DNA from: Umezawaea tangerina
GTDB lineage: Bacteria > Actinomycetota > Actinomycetes > Mycobacteriales > Pseudonocardiaceae
NCBI RefSeq assembly: GCF_003002815.1
Contig: NZ_PVTF01000007.1
Span: 124,001-188,000 of the forward strand
Length of the DNA stretch: 64,000 bases
Reading direction: 5' to 3'
Positions within the stretch are counted from its first letter, which is position 1. Every line of letters starts with the position of its first letter. The notes beneath the pieces were generated by a model. The model was given only the letters and a program-made list of their open reading frames with translations. It did not search any database and had not been told where the DNA came from. Shown piece after piece: positions 33,359-42,300 of the stretch. Made by a program: the position numbers and the translations under genes.

Positions 33359-33685
33359 GTGTACCGCACTTGCCGTCCGCGTCGGTGTCGGAACAGCCCG
33401 CGGACGGTCCGTCAGGTCCGTGGACAACAGCGAAGCCCCGCCAAGGGAAGCTGACCCGTGCTCGTCATCGGATGCCTTGGGAACACGACCTGGTACCGCG
33501 GCCGTTTGTCACCGGAATGGGTGATGCCGACGCGGGGCGAACGGGTAGGCGGGGTAGTACGATCATCGGGTCCCCGCCGGGAGCGCCTTGACCTCGCCCT
33601 CACGACGTGCCGTTCGTACCGTGAGCAGTCGACCGTCCCCTTGCCTCCGCCGTGCGCCGGGGGAGCGGTCGACCAGGAGTTCGCC
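33359..33685. other. 327-base gap between GAF-ANTAR and STAS genes
   Basis: No gene is convincing here. A frame open from 33458 continues into the STAS gene but lacks the composition of real coding sequence. The stretch contains CGTGGACAACAGCG (33420-33433), shared with 49029-49070, and a GTTT...GGGTGA pair (near 33505) whose 11-base spacing is too short for a stress-sigma promoter. The promoter of the STAS-VOC operon must lie here, but I cannot place it. Confidence 0.4.
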
Positions 33686-34162
33686 GTGACCTCTCCTGGA
33701 CATGACCCCGTCGGGCGGGTCCACCCGCGTTCCGACCTCCACCGGCAGACCACCTCGTCCGCGACCGTGCCCATTCCGCGCAGGGTGCTGCACGTCGTCC
33801 CGGACGGCCACCCGCCGCCCCTGTCCGTCGTCGTGCGGGAGAGCACCCAGGCCGTGCTGCTCACCGTGGCGGGGAGCATCGACCGGGAGACCGCGCCACA
33901 CCTGCACCGGGCCCTCAGGTCGGTGCTGACGACCTGTCCCAGGCTGCTGGTGGTCGACCTGACGGCGGTGCGCCTGCTGGCCTGCGCCGGGTTGTCGGCG
34001 CTGGTCGCCGCGCACCGGCTGGCCGAGGACCGCACCCGCGTGCGGGTGGTGGCCGGTACGCGGGTGACGCGCCGCCCGCTGGCGCTGACTGGCCTGGACG
34101 GCTACCTGTCCGTCTACGGGACGTGCGCCGGGGCCCTGGCCGACCCGGTCCACCGGTCATGA
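33686..34162 (+). CDS. STAS-domain anti-sigma-factor antagonist without the usual serine
   Basis: 158 residues: a disordered N terminus of about 45 residues, then a STAS domain (about 50-150; VLLTVAGSIDRETAPHLHRALRSVL, LLVVDLTAVRLLACAGLSALVAAHRLAE). In SpoIIAA-type antagonists the loop reads D-S-S-G with the first Ser phosphorylated; here it is A-C-A-G, so ordinary kinase control by phosphorylation should be lost. GTG 33686 has CAGGAG six bases upstream. The stop overlaps the VOC gene. Confidence 0.85.
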   Translation: MTSPGHDPVGRVHPRSDLHRQTTSSATVPIPRRVLHVVPDGHPPPLSVVVRESTQAVLLTVAGSIDRETAPHLHRALRSVLTTCPRLLVVDLTAVRLLACAGLSALVAAHRLAEDRTRVRVVAGTRVTRRPLALTGLDGYLSVYGTCAGALADPVHRS

Positions 34163-34590
34163 CCCGCTCCGGAGCGAACCGGGGGTTCTCGCGCGGCGCG
34201 GTGGACCAGGGCGAGCCGCGGCTCGGGGTGCGCAGCATCCCGGCGGCCGTGGACTTCTACCTCGCGGTGGGCTGCGAGGTCTGCCTGGTCGACGACGGGT
34301 GGGTGCGGCTGCGCCAGGGCGACGCGCGGTTCGTGCTCGTCAAGGTCCAGGGTGCTCGTCGTGAGCCGCCTTCGGCCATGGACCTGACCAGTCCCGACCC
34401 GGACCTGTTGTGCCGCAGGCTGCGCGCGCTCGGGATCGACACCGGCGCCGGTGCCGCGCGGGGCAGGCTGGAGGTGCGCGACCCCGACGGGAACCTGGTG
34501 GTGATCAGCCGGACGGCGGGCGCGCCGCGGGCGCGCCGACCGACCTTTCGGGACGACGGCGCGACCGCTCGGCGGAAAGGTGGGGCATGA
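34159..34590 (+). CDS. VOC-superfamily (glyoxalase/bleomycin-resistance) protein
   Basis: 143-residue protein with a vicinal-oxygen-chelate fold: LGVRSIPAAVDFYLAVGCEVCLVDDGWVRLRQGDARFVLVKV and the closing strand GRLEVRDPDGNLVVIS. The Glu near that strand can be a metal ligand. It may be an isomerase, a dioxygenase or a binding protein. Translationally coupled to the STAS gene (ATGA) and to the next gene (ATGA), an odd partnership. The N-terminal 20 and C-terminal 25 residues are basic and probably disordered. Confidence 0.8.
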   Translation: MTRSGANRGFSRGAVDQGEPRLGVRSIPAAVDFYLAVGCEVCLVDDGWVRLRQGDARFVLVKVQGARREPPSAMDLTSPDPDLLCRRLRALGIDTGAGAARGRLEVRDPDGNLVVISRTAGAPRARRPTFRDDGATARRKGGA

Positions 34591-34919
34591 CCAGACGTCC
34601 GGACGACGACGACCGGATCCGCCAGCAGAACGAGATCGACGACGAGGTGGCCGCGTCGGCACCGGGCGCCGACGCGGACGCGCGGAACCGCCACCTCGAC
34701 ATCCGCGAGGTCGCCTCGGACGAGCAGGAGCGCAGGCTCGACGTCCGGGAGCGGCAGCTCGACGACCGCCAGGCCGCCCAAGGCGCGCGCGACGCGGTGA
34801 CCCGTCACCGCGAGCAGGAAGCCGACCGGCGTGAGGAGAGGGCGGACCGGCGCGAGGAGAGGGCTGACCAGCGCGAGGTCGACGCCGAGACCGCGTCGCC
34901 CGGCCGGTGCCGTGGATGA
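34587..34919 (+). CDS. Highly charged coiled-coil protein with heptad repeats
   Basis: 110 residues, with Asp, Glu and Arg making up about half of the residues. From residue 45 on it is helical with seven-residue periodicity, seen best in two tandem ADRREER units followed by a third degenerate one. No cysteine and almost no hydrophobic core, so a single alpha helix or charged coiled coil is more likely than a globular fold. Function unknown. It is the last gene of the STAS-VOC operon (overlap ATGA). Confidence 0.65.
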   Translation: MTRRPDDDDRIRQQNEIDDEVAASAPGADADARNRHLDIREVASDEQERRLDVRERQLDDRQAAQGARDAVTRHREQEADRREERADRREERADQREVDAETASPGRCRG

Positions 34920-34956
34920 CGGGTCGTCGACGGCTCCGGGCGTGGTCACCGACGAT

Positions 34957-34987
34957 CCCGCGGGACCGGCCCGAAGCGGTCCGCGGG
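34957..34987. terminator. Terminator hairpin with one bulge
   Basis: CCCGCGGGACCG (34957-34968) pairs with CGGTCCGCGGG (34977-34987), 11 bp with one bulged G and an 8-base loop, between convergent genes. Confidence 0.6.
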
Positions 34988-35038
34988 TGAGGACCTGATC
35001 GCCGACCGACCGCGGGGGTCGTCCTCGCCGGGGTCGCC

Positions 35039-35734
35039 CTACAGGTCCAGCAGCAGGTCGCGGACCACCTCGGGCCGGGACAGGAACGGGTGGTGGCCCG
35101 CGTCGACCTCGACGACGCGGCCCGCGGCACGGGCGAGCTCGCGCTGCTTCGCGACGGGCGTGCCCCGGTCCCGCGTGCACACGAGGTACGTCGAGGGGAT
35201 GTCGTGCCAGGCGGCGGCACCGACCGGCTGCCCGGTGACCCGCACGCTCTGCCGGGCGAGGTGGTCGGGGGCCTGCGCCCGGACGTCGGCGTCGCAGTCG
35301 TGCAGGAACGTGTCCACCAGCAGCTCGGGCCGCACCCCGAACGTCCCGGCGTCGGGGTCGACGTCGAGGAACGGGGCCGGGGTGCCGTCGCCGAAGTCGG
35401 CGAGGCACTGCCCCACCTCGGGCAGGTAGCTGGAGACCAGCAGCAGGTGGCGCACCGAGGCCACGCCCGCGGCCGCCTCCGCCGCCACGATGCCGCCGTA
35501 GCTGTTGGCGACCACGACGGTCGGCTCGTCGCCCTCCAGCAGCACCTCGCGGACCGCGCCGACGTCCTCGGGCAGCCCCGGACCAGTGGCGCCTCCGGGC
35601 ACACCGGCCTCGCCGCAGCTCGGCAGCGCCGGGGTCGCGCTCGACACCCCGTGCGCCAGCAGGAGCCCGGTCATGCGGTGCCACCACCACGACCCGTCCC
35701 GCACGCACGCCCCGTGCACGAACACGACCCTCAT
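35039..35734 (-). CDS. Alpha/beta hydrolase
   Basis: 231-residue alpha/beta hydrolase starting directly with the first strand and oxyanion loop VVFVHGACVRDGSWWWHRM. Nucleophile elbow VANSYGG has Ser78; the catalytic His is in AGHHPF (214 or 215). It resembles the EstC/salicylate-esterase-like group. Substrate unknown. ATG 35734 is chosen over an upstream in-frame codon because GGAGGTGGCG precedes it at ideal spacing. Confidence 0.9.
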   Translation of the reverse strand: MRVVFVHGACVRDGSWWWHRMTGLLLAHGVSSATPALPSCGEAGVPGGATGPGLPEDVGAVREVLLEGDEPTVVVANSYGGIVAAEAAAGVASVRHLLLVSSYLPEVGQCLADFGDGTPAPFLDVDPDAGTFGVRPELLVDTFLHDCDADVRAQAPDHLARQSVRVTGQPVGAAAWHDIPSTYLVCTRDRGTPVAKQRELARAAGRVVEVDAGHHPFLSRPEVVRDLLLDL

Positions 35735-35824
35735 CGCCACCTCCACGTCGACATCCGCCGTCCGCACCGGCGGTGGATGGAGGCGAAGTTACGCGGAAGT
35801 CGGGGCGACGACCGCGGCCGGGCC

Positions 35825-37306
35825 TCAGCGGGCCCGGCCGGAGCGTCGCCCCCGTGCGGGCAGCCCGCCGTCGGCGGCGTCCTCGACGAGCGCGTCCACG
35901 GTCTCCTCAGCGCACGTCCGGTTGGCGCCGATCCCGCCGGTGGACCCGCGCTTGGCCCACCCGACGACGTAGGTCCCCGGCCGGTCCCGGACGCGTCCCG
36001 CGGTGTGCGGGACGGTGCCGGTGTCCTCGTCGAACGGGAGTCCGGGCAACGGGGTGCCGCGGTGGCCGACCGCCCGGACGACCTGGCCCGCGGCGATCTC
36101 CACGTCCCCGACGGGGCCGGTCACGCGGAGCCCGCGCACCCGCGTGTCGCCGAGCACGGCGACGGGCGCGGAGTGGAAGCGGAGCACGACGCGACGCCGG
36201 TCGGCCGGGGGAGGCGCCGACCAGTCGACGACCTCCCGCGCGACCCGGTGCAGCACAAGGACTTTGCCGTCCCGTGCCGAGGTGTCGACGGCGTGCGCGG
36301 TGCGGGGGTCCTGCGCGTCGACCACCAGGTCGACGCCGTCGCGTTCGACGAGGGCCAGCAGCTCCGACGCGCTGCACGCGGCGGCGGCCGGGCCGCGGCG
36401 GCCGAGCACGACGACCTCGCGCACACGGCTGGTCCGCAACCGCGCCAACGCCCGCGGCGCGATCGGCGTCCCCGCAAGGGTTTCCGGGTCGGCGGTCAGG
36501 ATCCGCGCCACGTCCAGCGCGACGTTGCCGTTGCCCACCAGCACGACGCGGTCGCACGACAGGTCGACGGCGTCGTCCGGCACGTCGGGATGGCCGTTGT
36601 ACCAGGACACCGCGGTCGTGGCGGCGATGCTGCCCGGAAGGTCCTCGCCGGGGACCCCGAGGGGCTTGGCCGACGCGGCGCCGACGGCGTAGACCACCGC
36701 GTCGTGCCGGGCCGCCAGCTCGTCCGCGGTGACGTGCACCCCGACCTCGACGCCCAGCCGAAGCCGGAGCCGGGGGTGGTCGTGCAGGCGCGCGAAGGAC
36801 TCGCCGATCCTCCTGGTGGACGGGTGGTCGGGTGCGACGCCGTAGCGGACCAGACCGCCCGCGACCGGAAGGCGGTCGAACAGGGTGACGCGGGCGCTCG
36901 TGCGCAGCAGGAGGTGCTGGACGGTGTACATGCCCGCGGGACCGGTGCCCACGACCGCCACGTCCAGCGGTCGCAGGTCGCTCGGGGTGGGTCGGGCGAA
37001 CACCGGCGGCCCCCACGCGTGGAGGTTCGGCGCGGACGCCCCGGCGGGCGGGTGGTCGGCGTAGTAGTCGGCGTTGATCCGCGCGTACGGCTTGAGCGGG
37101 CCGGCGAGGGCGTCGACGGGGAAGATCGCGTCGACGGGGCACGCGTCGGCGCAGGCCCCGCAGTCGATGCACGCCCGCGGGTCGACGTGCAGGACGTCGG
37201 TGGTGCCGAAGTCCGGCTCGTCCGGCGTCGGGTGGATGCAGTTGACCGGGCACACGGCCACGCACGAGGCGTCGTTGCAGCAGGTCTGGGTGATCGCGTA
37301 GGCCAT
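35825..37306 (-). CDS. fprB: Ferredoxin--NADP+ reductase with fused ferredoxin, FprB-like
   Basis: 493 residues. The N-terminal 7Fe/8Fe ferredoxin domain (1-75) has QTCCNDASCVAVCPVNCIHP and CIDCGACADACPVDAI. An adrenodoxin-reductase-type flavoprotein follows, with FAD motif VAVVGTGPAGMYTVQHLL, NADP motif VVLVGNGNVALDVARIL and GWAKRGSTGGIGANR near the end. It transfers electrons between NADPH and iron-sulfur centres. Closely resembles M. tuberculosis FprB in length and N terminus (from memory). Directly follows the diiron oxygenase gene (three bases between them), so it is probably its electron donor. Confidence 0.94.
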   Translation of the reverse strand: MAYAITQTCCNDASCVAVCPVNCIHPTPDEPDFGTTDVLHVDPRACIDCGACADACPVDAIFPVDALAGPLKPYARINADYYADHPPAGASAPNLHAWGPPVFARPTPSDLRPLDVAVVGTGPAGMYTVQHLLLRTSARVTLFDRLPVAGGLVRYGVAPDHPSTRRIGESFARLHDHPRLRLRLGVEVGVHVTADELAARHDAVVYAVGAASAKPLGVPGEDLPGSIAATTAVSWYNGHPDVPDDAVDLSCDRVVLVGNGNVALDVARILTADPETLAGTPIAPRALARLRTSRVREVVVLGRRGPAAAACSASELLALVERDGVDLVVDAQDPRTAHAVDTSARDGKVLVLHRVAREVVDWSAPPPADRRRVVLRFHSAPVAVLGDTRVRGLRVTGPVGDVEIAAGQVVRAVGHRGTPLPGLPFDEDTGTVPHTAGRVRDRPGTYVVGWAKRGSTGGIGANRTCAEETVDALVEDAADGGLPARGRRSGRAR

Positions 37307-37309
37307 GGG

Positions 37310-38209
37310 TCAGATCAGGTTCGCGCGTCGGTAGAACCAGGTGGCGGCCTTCGTGAGCAGGCCGGCGGAGTGCAGGAACCCCATCAGCCCCGAGCAGCTG
37401 GAGCGCAGCATCGCCCGGTGGTGCTCGTTGGCCCCCGCCTCGCGCAGGGCCCGCTCGGTGTCGAGCCCGGCGTTGGCGTACACCCGCGCGCTGACCATGC
37501 TGGTGACGATGCAGTACGCGGCGACCGCCACGACGAGTGCGTTGACCTGCCTGCGCAGCCGGCCCGCCCCCCTGAGGCGGTCCCTGGTCTCGACGCGGGC
37601 GAACTCCATGTGGCGCGACTCCTCGACCACGTGGATGTTGTTGATGGTGCGGACGAAGGGCGCCACGCGCTCGTCGCGCATCCAGTCCCGCTGCATGACG
37701 TCGAGGACCTCCTCGGCGACCAGGATCGCCGCGTAGGCGGCCTCGCCGGCGGCGACGGTCTTGAACACCCGGCCCAGCTCGACCACCAGTCGGCGCGGCC
37801 GGTACGCGGGCGCGCCCAGCTTCGCGGCACCCCGCGCGAACATGACGGAGTGGCGGCACTCGTCGGCGATCTCGGTCAGCGCCCACTGGAACGCGGGGTC
37901 GGTCGGGTCCTTCGCGTAGAAGTCCCGGAGGACCATCTGCTGCAGGATCATCTCGAACCAGATCCCGGTGCTCGCGACCGAGGCGGCCTCCTGGCGGGTG
38001 AGCTCGCGCTGCTGCGCCGCCGACATCTCCTCCCAGTAGGAGGTCCCGTACAGCGTGCTCCACTCCGGGCTCGCGCCGTGGAAACCCTTGTCCAGCGGCG
38101 TCTCCCAGTCGACCTCCTCGACGGGGTCGTAGGACAGCGCGCGTGACGACTCCAACAACCTGCGTGCGACGGCTCGGCGGTCTCGGTCCTGGGTATCTGC
38201 GCTGGTCAC
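37310..38209 (-). CDS. AurF-like diiron oxygenase
   Basis: 299-residue diiron oxygenase of the AurF/p-aminobenzoate N-oxygenase family. Iron-ligand helices are visible as EIADECRHSVMFARG, AEEVLDVMQRDW and VEESRHMEFAR, supplying the Glu and His pairs of a four-helix bundle. Enzymes of this group oxidise amines or act on fatty acyl chains; the reaction here is unknown. GTG 38209 has AGGGAG five bases upstream. It is the promoter-proximal gene of the pair with fprB, an arrangement I recall for Rv0885-Rv0886 of M. tuberculosis. Confidence 0.88.
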   Translation of the reverse strand: MTSADTQDRDRRAVARRLLESSRALSYDPVEEVDWETPLDKGFHGASPEWSTLYGTSYWEEMSAAQQRELTRQEAASVASTGIWFEMILQQMVLRDFYAKDPTDPAFQWALTEIADECRHSVMFARGAAKLGAPAYRPRRLVVELGRVFKTVAAGEAAYAAILVAEEVLDVMQRDWMRDERVAPFVRTINNIHVVEESRHMEFARVETRDRLRGAGRLRRQVNALVVAVAAYCIVTSMVSARVYANAGLDTERALREAGANEHHRAMLRSSCSGLMGFLHSAGLLTKAATWFYRRANLI

Positions 38210-38235
38210 GAGGACTCCCTGATGACGAGGTTGGT

Positions 38236-38266
38236 GTTACCCGAAGTTGCAGTTACTCAAGGTAAC
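38236..38266 (-). promoter_or_regulatory. Operator-like inverted repeats before the diiron oxygenase
   Basis: GTTAC-TCAAG-GTAAC (38252-38266) is a perfect 5-bp-arm palindrome, and a further GTTACC at 38236-38241 mirrors GGTAAC at 38261-38266. The array is 27-57 bases upstream of the oxygenase start and overlaps TTGAGT, a possible -35 on the reverse strand. A TetR-type repressor site is the likeliest reading; no such regulator gene is adjacent. Confidence 0.55.
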
Positions 38267-38414
38267 ATGAACCGCGCGTTCCTCTCGAGCCCTGAGCTGG
38301 GACCGTCCGGGCGATTCGGCGTCCCGGTGCTGGTCGCGGCACCGCGGCGACCAGCCGCGGGCGTGCCGAACGGCTAGGTTTGCGGTGGGCGGAACAGAGG
38401 TGTCAGGAGGCCGG

Positions 38415-38798
38415 GTGTCGATCGGTGATGGTCGTCAGGACGGGCACGTCGACCCGTTGCGGGTCGAGCGCGAGGTGCGGGGCGACGCCGTCGTCGTGAG
38501 CGCCGCCGGGCAGGTGGACTCGCACACCGCGGCGGGTCTGGGTGAGCAGCTGGCCGCGGCGTACGGCGACGCGGCGGGTGCCGCGGGTCCGGTGGTGGTC
38601 GACCTGACCGGGGTCGACTTCCTCGCCTCGGTCGGGCTGTCGCTGCTGGTGGAGTACCACCTGCTCGGCGTCCGCCGGAGCAGGCCGCTGCGGGTGGTCG
38701 CACCGGCCCGCAACCCGTTGCGCGCGTTGCGGGCCACCATGCTCGACCAGACGCTGGAGCTGTACCGGACCGTGCCCGAGGCGCTGTCCGGTACCTAG
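38415..38798 (+). CDS. STAS-domain protein
   Basis: 127-residue anti-sigma-factor-antagonist-like protein: short tail, then a STAS domain (about 12-115) with DAVVVSAAGQVDSHTAAGLGEQL and VVVDLTGVDFLASVGLSLLVEYHLL. The phosphorylation loop reads A-S-V-G, keeping the serine of the D-S-S-G site but losing the aspartate. GTG 38415 is chosen because AGGAGG ends four bases upstream; GTG 38385 is also in frame. Convergent with another STAS gene 19 bases away. Confidence 0.85.
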   Translation: MSIGDGRQDGHVDPLRVEREVRGDAVVVSAAGQVDSHTAAGLGEQLAAAYGDAAGAAGPVVVDLTGVDFLASVGLSLLVEYHLLGVRRSRPLRVVAPARNPLRALRATMLDQTLELYRTVPEALSGT

Positions 38799-38817
38799 CG
38801 CGGCGCGGGGCGGGACC

Positions 38818-39174
38818 TCACGACCGCAGGGAGTCGACGGCTTCCTCGACCGTGCGGTGGAACGGGAGGACCTTGTCCAGCCCGACGATCTGGAACACGC
38901 GCGTCAGCTCCTGGTTGAGCCCGGCGAGGCCGAACGGGCTGTCGGCCGCCTGGGAACGCTGGTAGGCCAGGACGAGCACGCTGATCCCGGTGGAGTCGCA
39001 GTAGGCGAGACCGGTCAGGTCGATGACCAGACCGCCGCCGGGACCGACCGGGACGGTGTCGAGCAGCTCGGTCAGCCTGGGTGCGGTGTGGTGGTCCAGC
39101 TCGCCCTCGACCCGGAGCACGGTGGAGCCCGCCGGGTGCTGGTCGAGGGTGACTGTGAACGTCTCGTCGGTCAC
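38818..39174 (-). CDS. STAS-domain anti-sigma-factor antagonist
   Basis: 118-residue STAS protein with a canonical phosphorylation loop (VIDLTGLAYCDSTGISVLVLAYQ): the D-S-T-G motif keeps the phospho-acceptor serine. GTG 39174 has AGGAG five bases upstream. It is divergent from the large hybrid phosphatase/kinase 207 bases away and would be a natural substrate of that enzyme's SpoIIE phosphatase domain. C-terminal region FQIVGLDKVLPFHRTVEEAVDSL is typical of SpoIIAA/RsbV relatives. Confidence 0.93.
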   Translation of the reverse strand: MTDETFTVTLDQHPAGSTVLRVEGELDHHTAPRLTELLDTVPVGPGGGLVIDLTGLAYCDSTGISVLVLAYQRSQAADSPFGLAGLNQELTRVFQIVGLDKVLPFHRTVEEAVDSLRS

Positions 39175-39380
39175 CGGTGCTCCTGTGTCGCGGTTCGGGC
39201 TGGATCGTGGACGGATGGCGATGTCCCGTGCTCCGGGGGTCTGCCACGATCACGCGCACCCTGGACGGCTGACCTATCCTACGGATCGCCCCACCGGCGC
39301 GCGGTGGTGGCGGGAGCTGGGCGGCCACCAGTGCCAGGGCATCGGCTCCGGTGTGGTCGGCGTGGACGAAGGGGTTTGCG

Positions 39381-42300
39381 GTGACGCGTTCCGACGACGC
39401 CGGGCACGAGTCGACGGCGGCGGTGGCCGAGGTGTTCGCCGCCGACGACGAGGTCGGGCCCGACCTCGCGGCGGTCGACTGGACGAGGACGCCGCTGGGG
39501 CCGCCCGCCGACTGGCCGCAGAGCCTGCGCACGGCGGTGAGCATCCTGCTGTCCTCCCGGTTCCCGATGTGGATGGCCTGGGGCCCGCAGCTCACGTTCT
39601 TCTGCAACGCCGCCTACCGGCGCGACACGCTGGGCCGCAAGTACCCCTGGGCGCTCGGGCGGCCCGCCGACGAGGTGTGGGCCGAGATCTGGGGCGACAT
39701 CGGCCCCCGCATCGACAACGTGCTCACCACCGGGAAGGCAACCTGGGACCAGGCTCTGCTGCTGTTCCTGGAGCGGTCGGGCTACCCCGAGGAGAGCTAC
39801 CACACGTTCTCCTACAGCCCGCTGCGCGACGACCTCGACGTCGTGGTGGGCATGCTGTGCGTGGTCAGCGAGGACACCGACCGGGTCATCGCCGAACGGC
39901 GGATGGCGACCCTGCGGGACCTGGGGTCGGACCCCAGCGTGGTGCGCACCGAGCAGGAGACCCTGGCCTTCGCCCGCGACCAGCTCGCCCGCAACCCGCG
40001 CGACCTGCCGTTCACGGCCACCTACCTGTTCGGCGAGGACGGCTCCGCGCGGCTGGCGGGCGCCACCGGCGTCACCGCCGGGCACACGGGCGCTCCCGAA
40101 GTGCTGCCCGCCGGCGTCCCCGACGCGCTGTGGCCCGCGGCGGAGCTGGCGCGCGGCGAGTCCGCGCTGGTGGAGCTCGACGGGCCCGCGTTCGACGGGC
40201 TGCCCGCCGGGGGCTGGCCGCTGCCACCGGTGCAGGCGCTGGTGGTGCCGCTGCAGCAGCAGGGCGGCATGCCGTACGGCTTCCTGGTGGCCGGGCTCAA
40301 CCGCTACCGGCAGCTGGACGAGGGCTACCGCGGGTTCGTCGACCTGGTCGCCGGGCACGTCGCCGCGGGCATCGCCTCCGCCCGCAGCTACCAGGCGCAG
40401 CAGCGCCGGGCGGAGGAGCTGGCCGAGCTGGACCGGGCCAAGACGGCGTTCTTCTCCAACATCAGCCACGAGTTCCGCACCCCGCTGACCCTGATCATGG
40501 GGCCGGTGGCGGAGCTGCGCGACCGGCTGGCCGAGTCGGACCCGCGCACCAGCGGCGAGCTGGAGATCGTGCACCGCAACGGGTTGCGGCTCGGCAAGCT
40601 GGTCAACACCCTGCTGGACTTCTCCCGCATCGAGGCGGGCCGGACGCAGGCGCGCTACGAACCGGTCGACCTGGCCGCCGTCACCGCCGAGCTCGCCAGC
40701 GTGTTCCGCTCGGCGGTGGACAAGGCGGGGCTGGACTTCGACGTCGACTGCCCGCCGCTGCCCGAGCCGGTGCACCTGGACCAGGGCATGTGGGAGAAGG
40801 TCGTCCTCAACCTGCTCAGCAACGCGCTGAAGTTCACCTTCGAGGGCTCGATCCGGGTCGCCGTGCGCGCGGACGGCCGCGAGGCGGTGGTCACGGTCGC
40901 CGACACCGGCGTCGGCGTGCCGCCCGAGGAGATGCCCCGGCTGTTCGAGCGCTTCCACCGCATCGAGAACTCCCGCTCGCGCTCCAACGAGGGCAGCGGC
41001 ATCGGGCTCGCCCTGGTGCAGGAGCTGGTGGGCCTGCACGGCGGCAGCATCACCGCCGACAGCGCGGAGGGGAGCGGCACCCGCTTCACCATCCGGGTGC
41101 CGTTCGGCACCGCCCACCTGCCCGCCGAGGCGCTGTCCGACGTCGCGGGCTCCACCGCCGTGTCCACCACGGCCGCCCCGTACGTGCAGGAGGCCCTGCG
41201 CTGGCTGCCCACCGGGCACGGCGACGCGGCACTCGCGGACGTCAAGGCGCCGGACGACGCGGCGACCGCGTCGGGCCCCGCGGTGCCCGCGACGGTGCTC
41301 GTCGCCGACGACAACGCCGACATGCGCGAGTACCTCTCCCGGCTGCTGTCCGACGCCGGCTACGGCGTCCGGGCCGTGACCGACGGCGTGGAGGCGCTGG
41401 AGGCGGTCCGCGCCCAGCTGCCCGACCTGGTCGTCAGCGACGTGATGATGCCCCGCCTCGACGGGCTGTCCCTGGTCGCGGCGCTGCGGGTCGACCCGAG
41501 GACGGCGGCGGTGCCGGTGCTGCTGCTGTCCGCGCGCGCCGGGCAGGAGGCGTCCATCGAGGGCCTCCAGGCCGGTGCCGACGACTACCTCGTCAAGCCG
41601 TTCGCCGCGGCCGAGCTGCTGGCCAGGGTGCGGGCGAACGTGGAGCTGTCCCGCCTGCGCCACCACCACGCCCGCTGGCACACCGCGCTGATCGACTCGT
41701 TGCAGGAGGCGTTCTTCGTCTGCGACGAGGAGGGCGCGGTCGTCGAGATCAACACCGCGTTCACCGACATCCTCGGCTACGGGCCCGAGAACCTGCCCTA
41801 CACGCCGGCCCACCCGTGGTGGCCCGACGCCGAGGCCCACCCCGACGGCCACCGGCGGTTCGCCGACGCCTTCTCCGACCTGCTCGGCCGCAACCGGGGC
41901 AGCCACACCATCCCGGCGACCCACCGGGACGGCCACCTGCTGTGGATCAGCGTCATGTTCAACCCGGCCCAGGACCCCGACACCGGGCGCACCGTGGTCG
42001 TGGGCACCTTCCGCGACGTCACCGCCGAGCACTACGCGATCCAGCGGGACACCGCGCTGGCGGCCCTGGGCATACGCCTGTCCGAGGCGACCAGCCTGCC
42101 GCAGGCCCTGTCGGGGGCCCTGGAGGAGCTCGAGGGGCTGTGGCAGGCGCGCGGGGTGCTCGCTGTCGTCTTCGGCGACCGCGACACGCCGACGGTCACG
42201 GGCACCGACCCCGACCTGTCCTGGGGCGACCTGGACGTCGAGGCGCGCGCCCGGCTCGGCGCGTTGCGCGAGCGCCCGGTGCTGAGCCCCGTGGTCCACG

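Noticed and set aside
33420-33433. CGTGGACAACAG and the TTGTGGAC elements as DnaA boxes of an origin
   Set aside because: They are single scattered near-matches to TGTGGACAA, with no cluster, no dnaA/dnaN and no AT-rich unwinding region.
33500-33530. GTTT ... GGGTGA as a stress-sigma promoter for the STAS gene
   Set aside because: The 11-base spacing is several bases too short and the -10 deviates.
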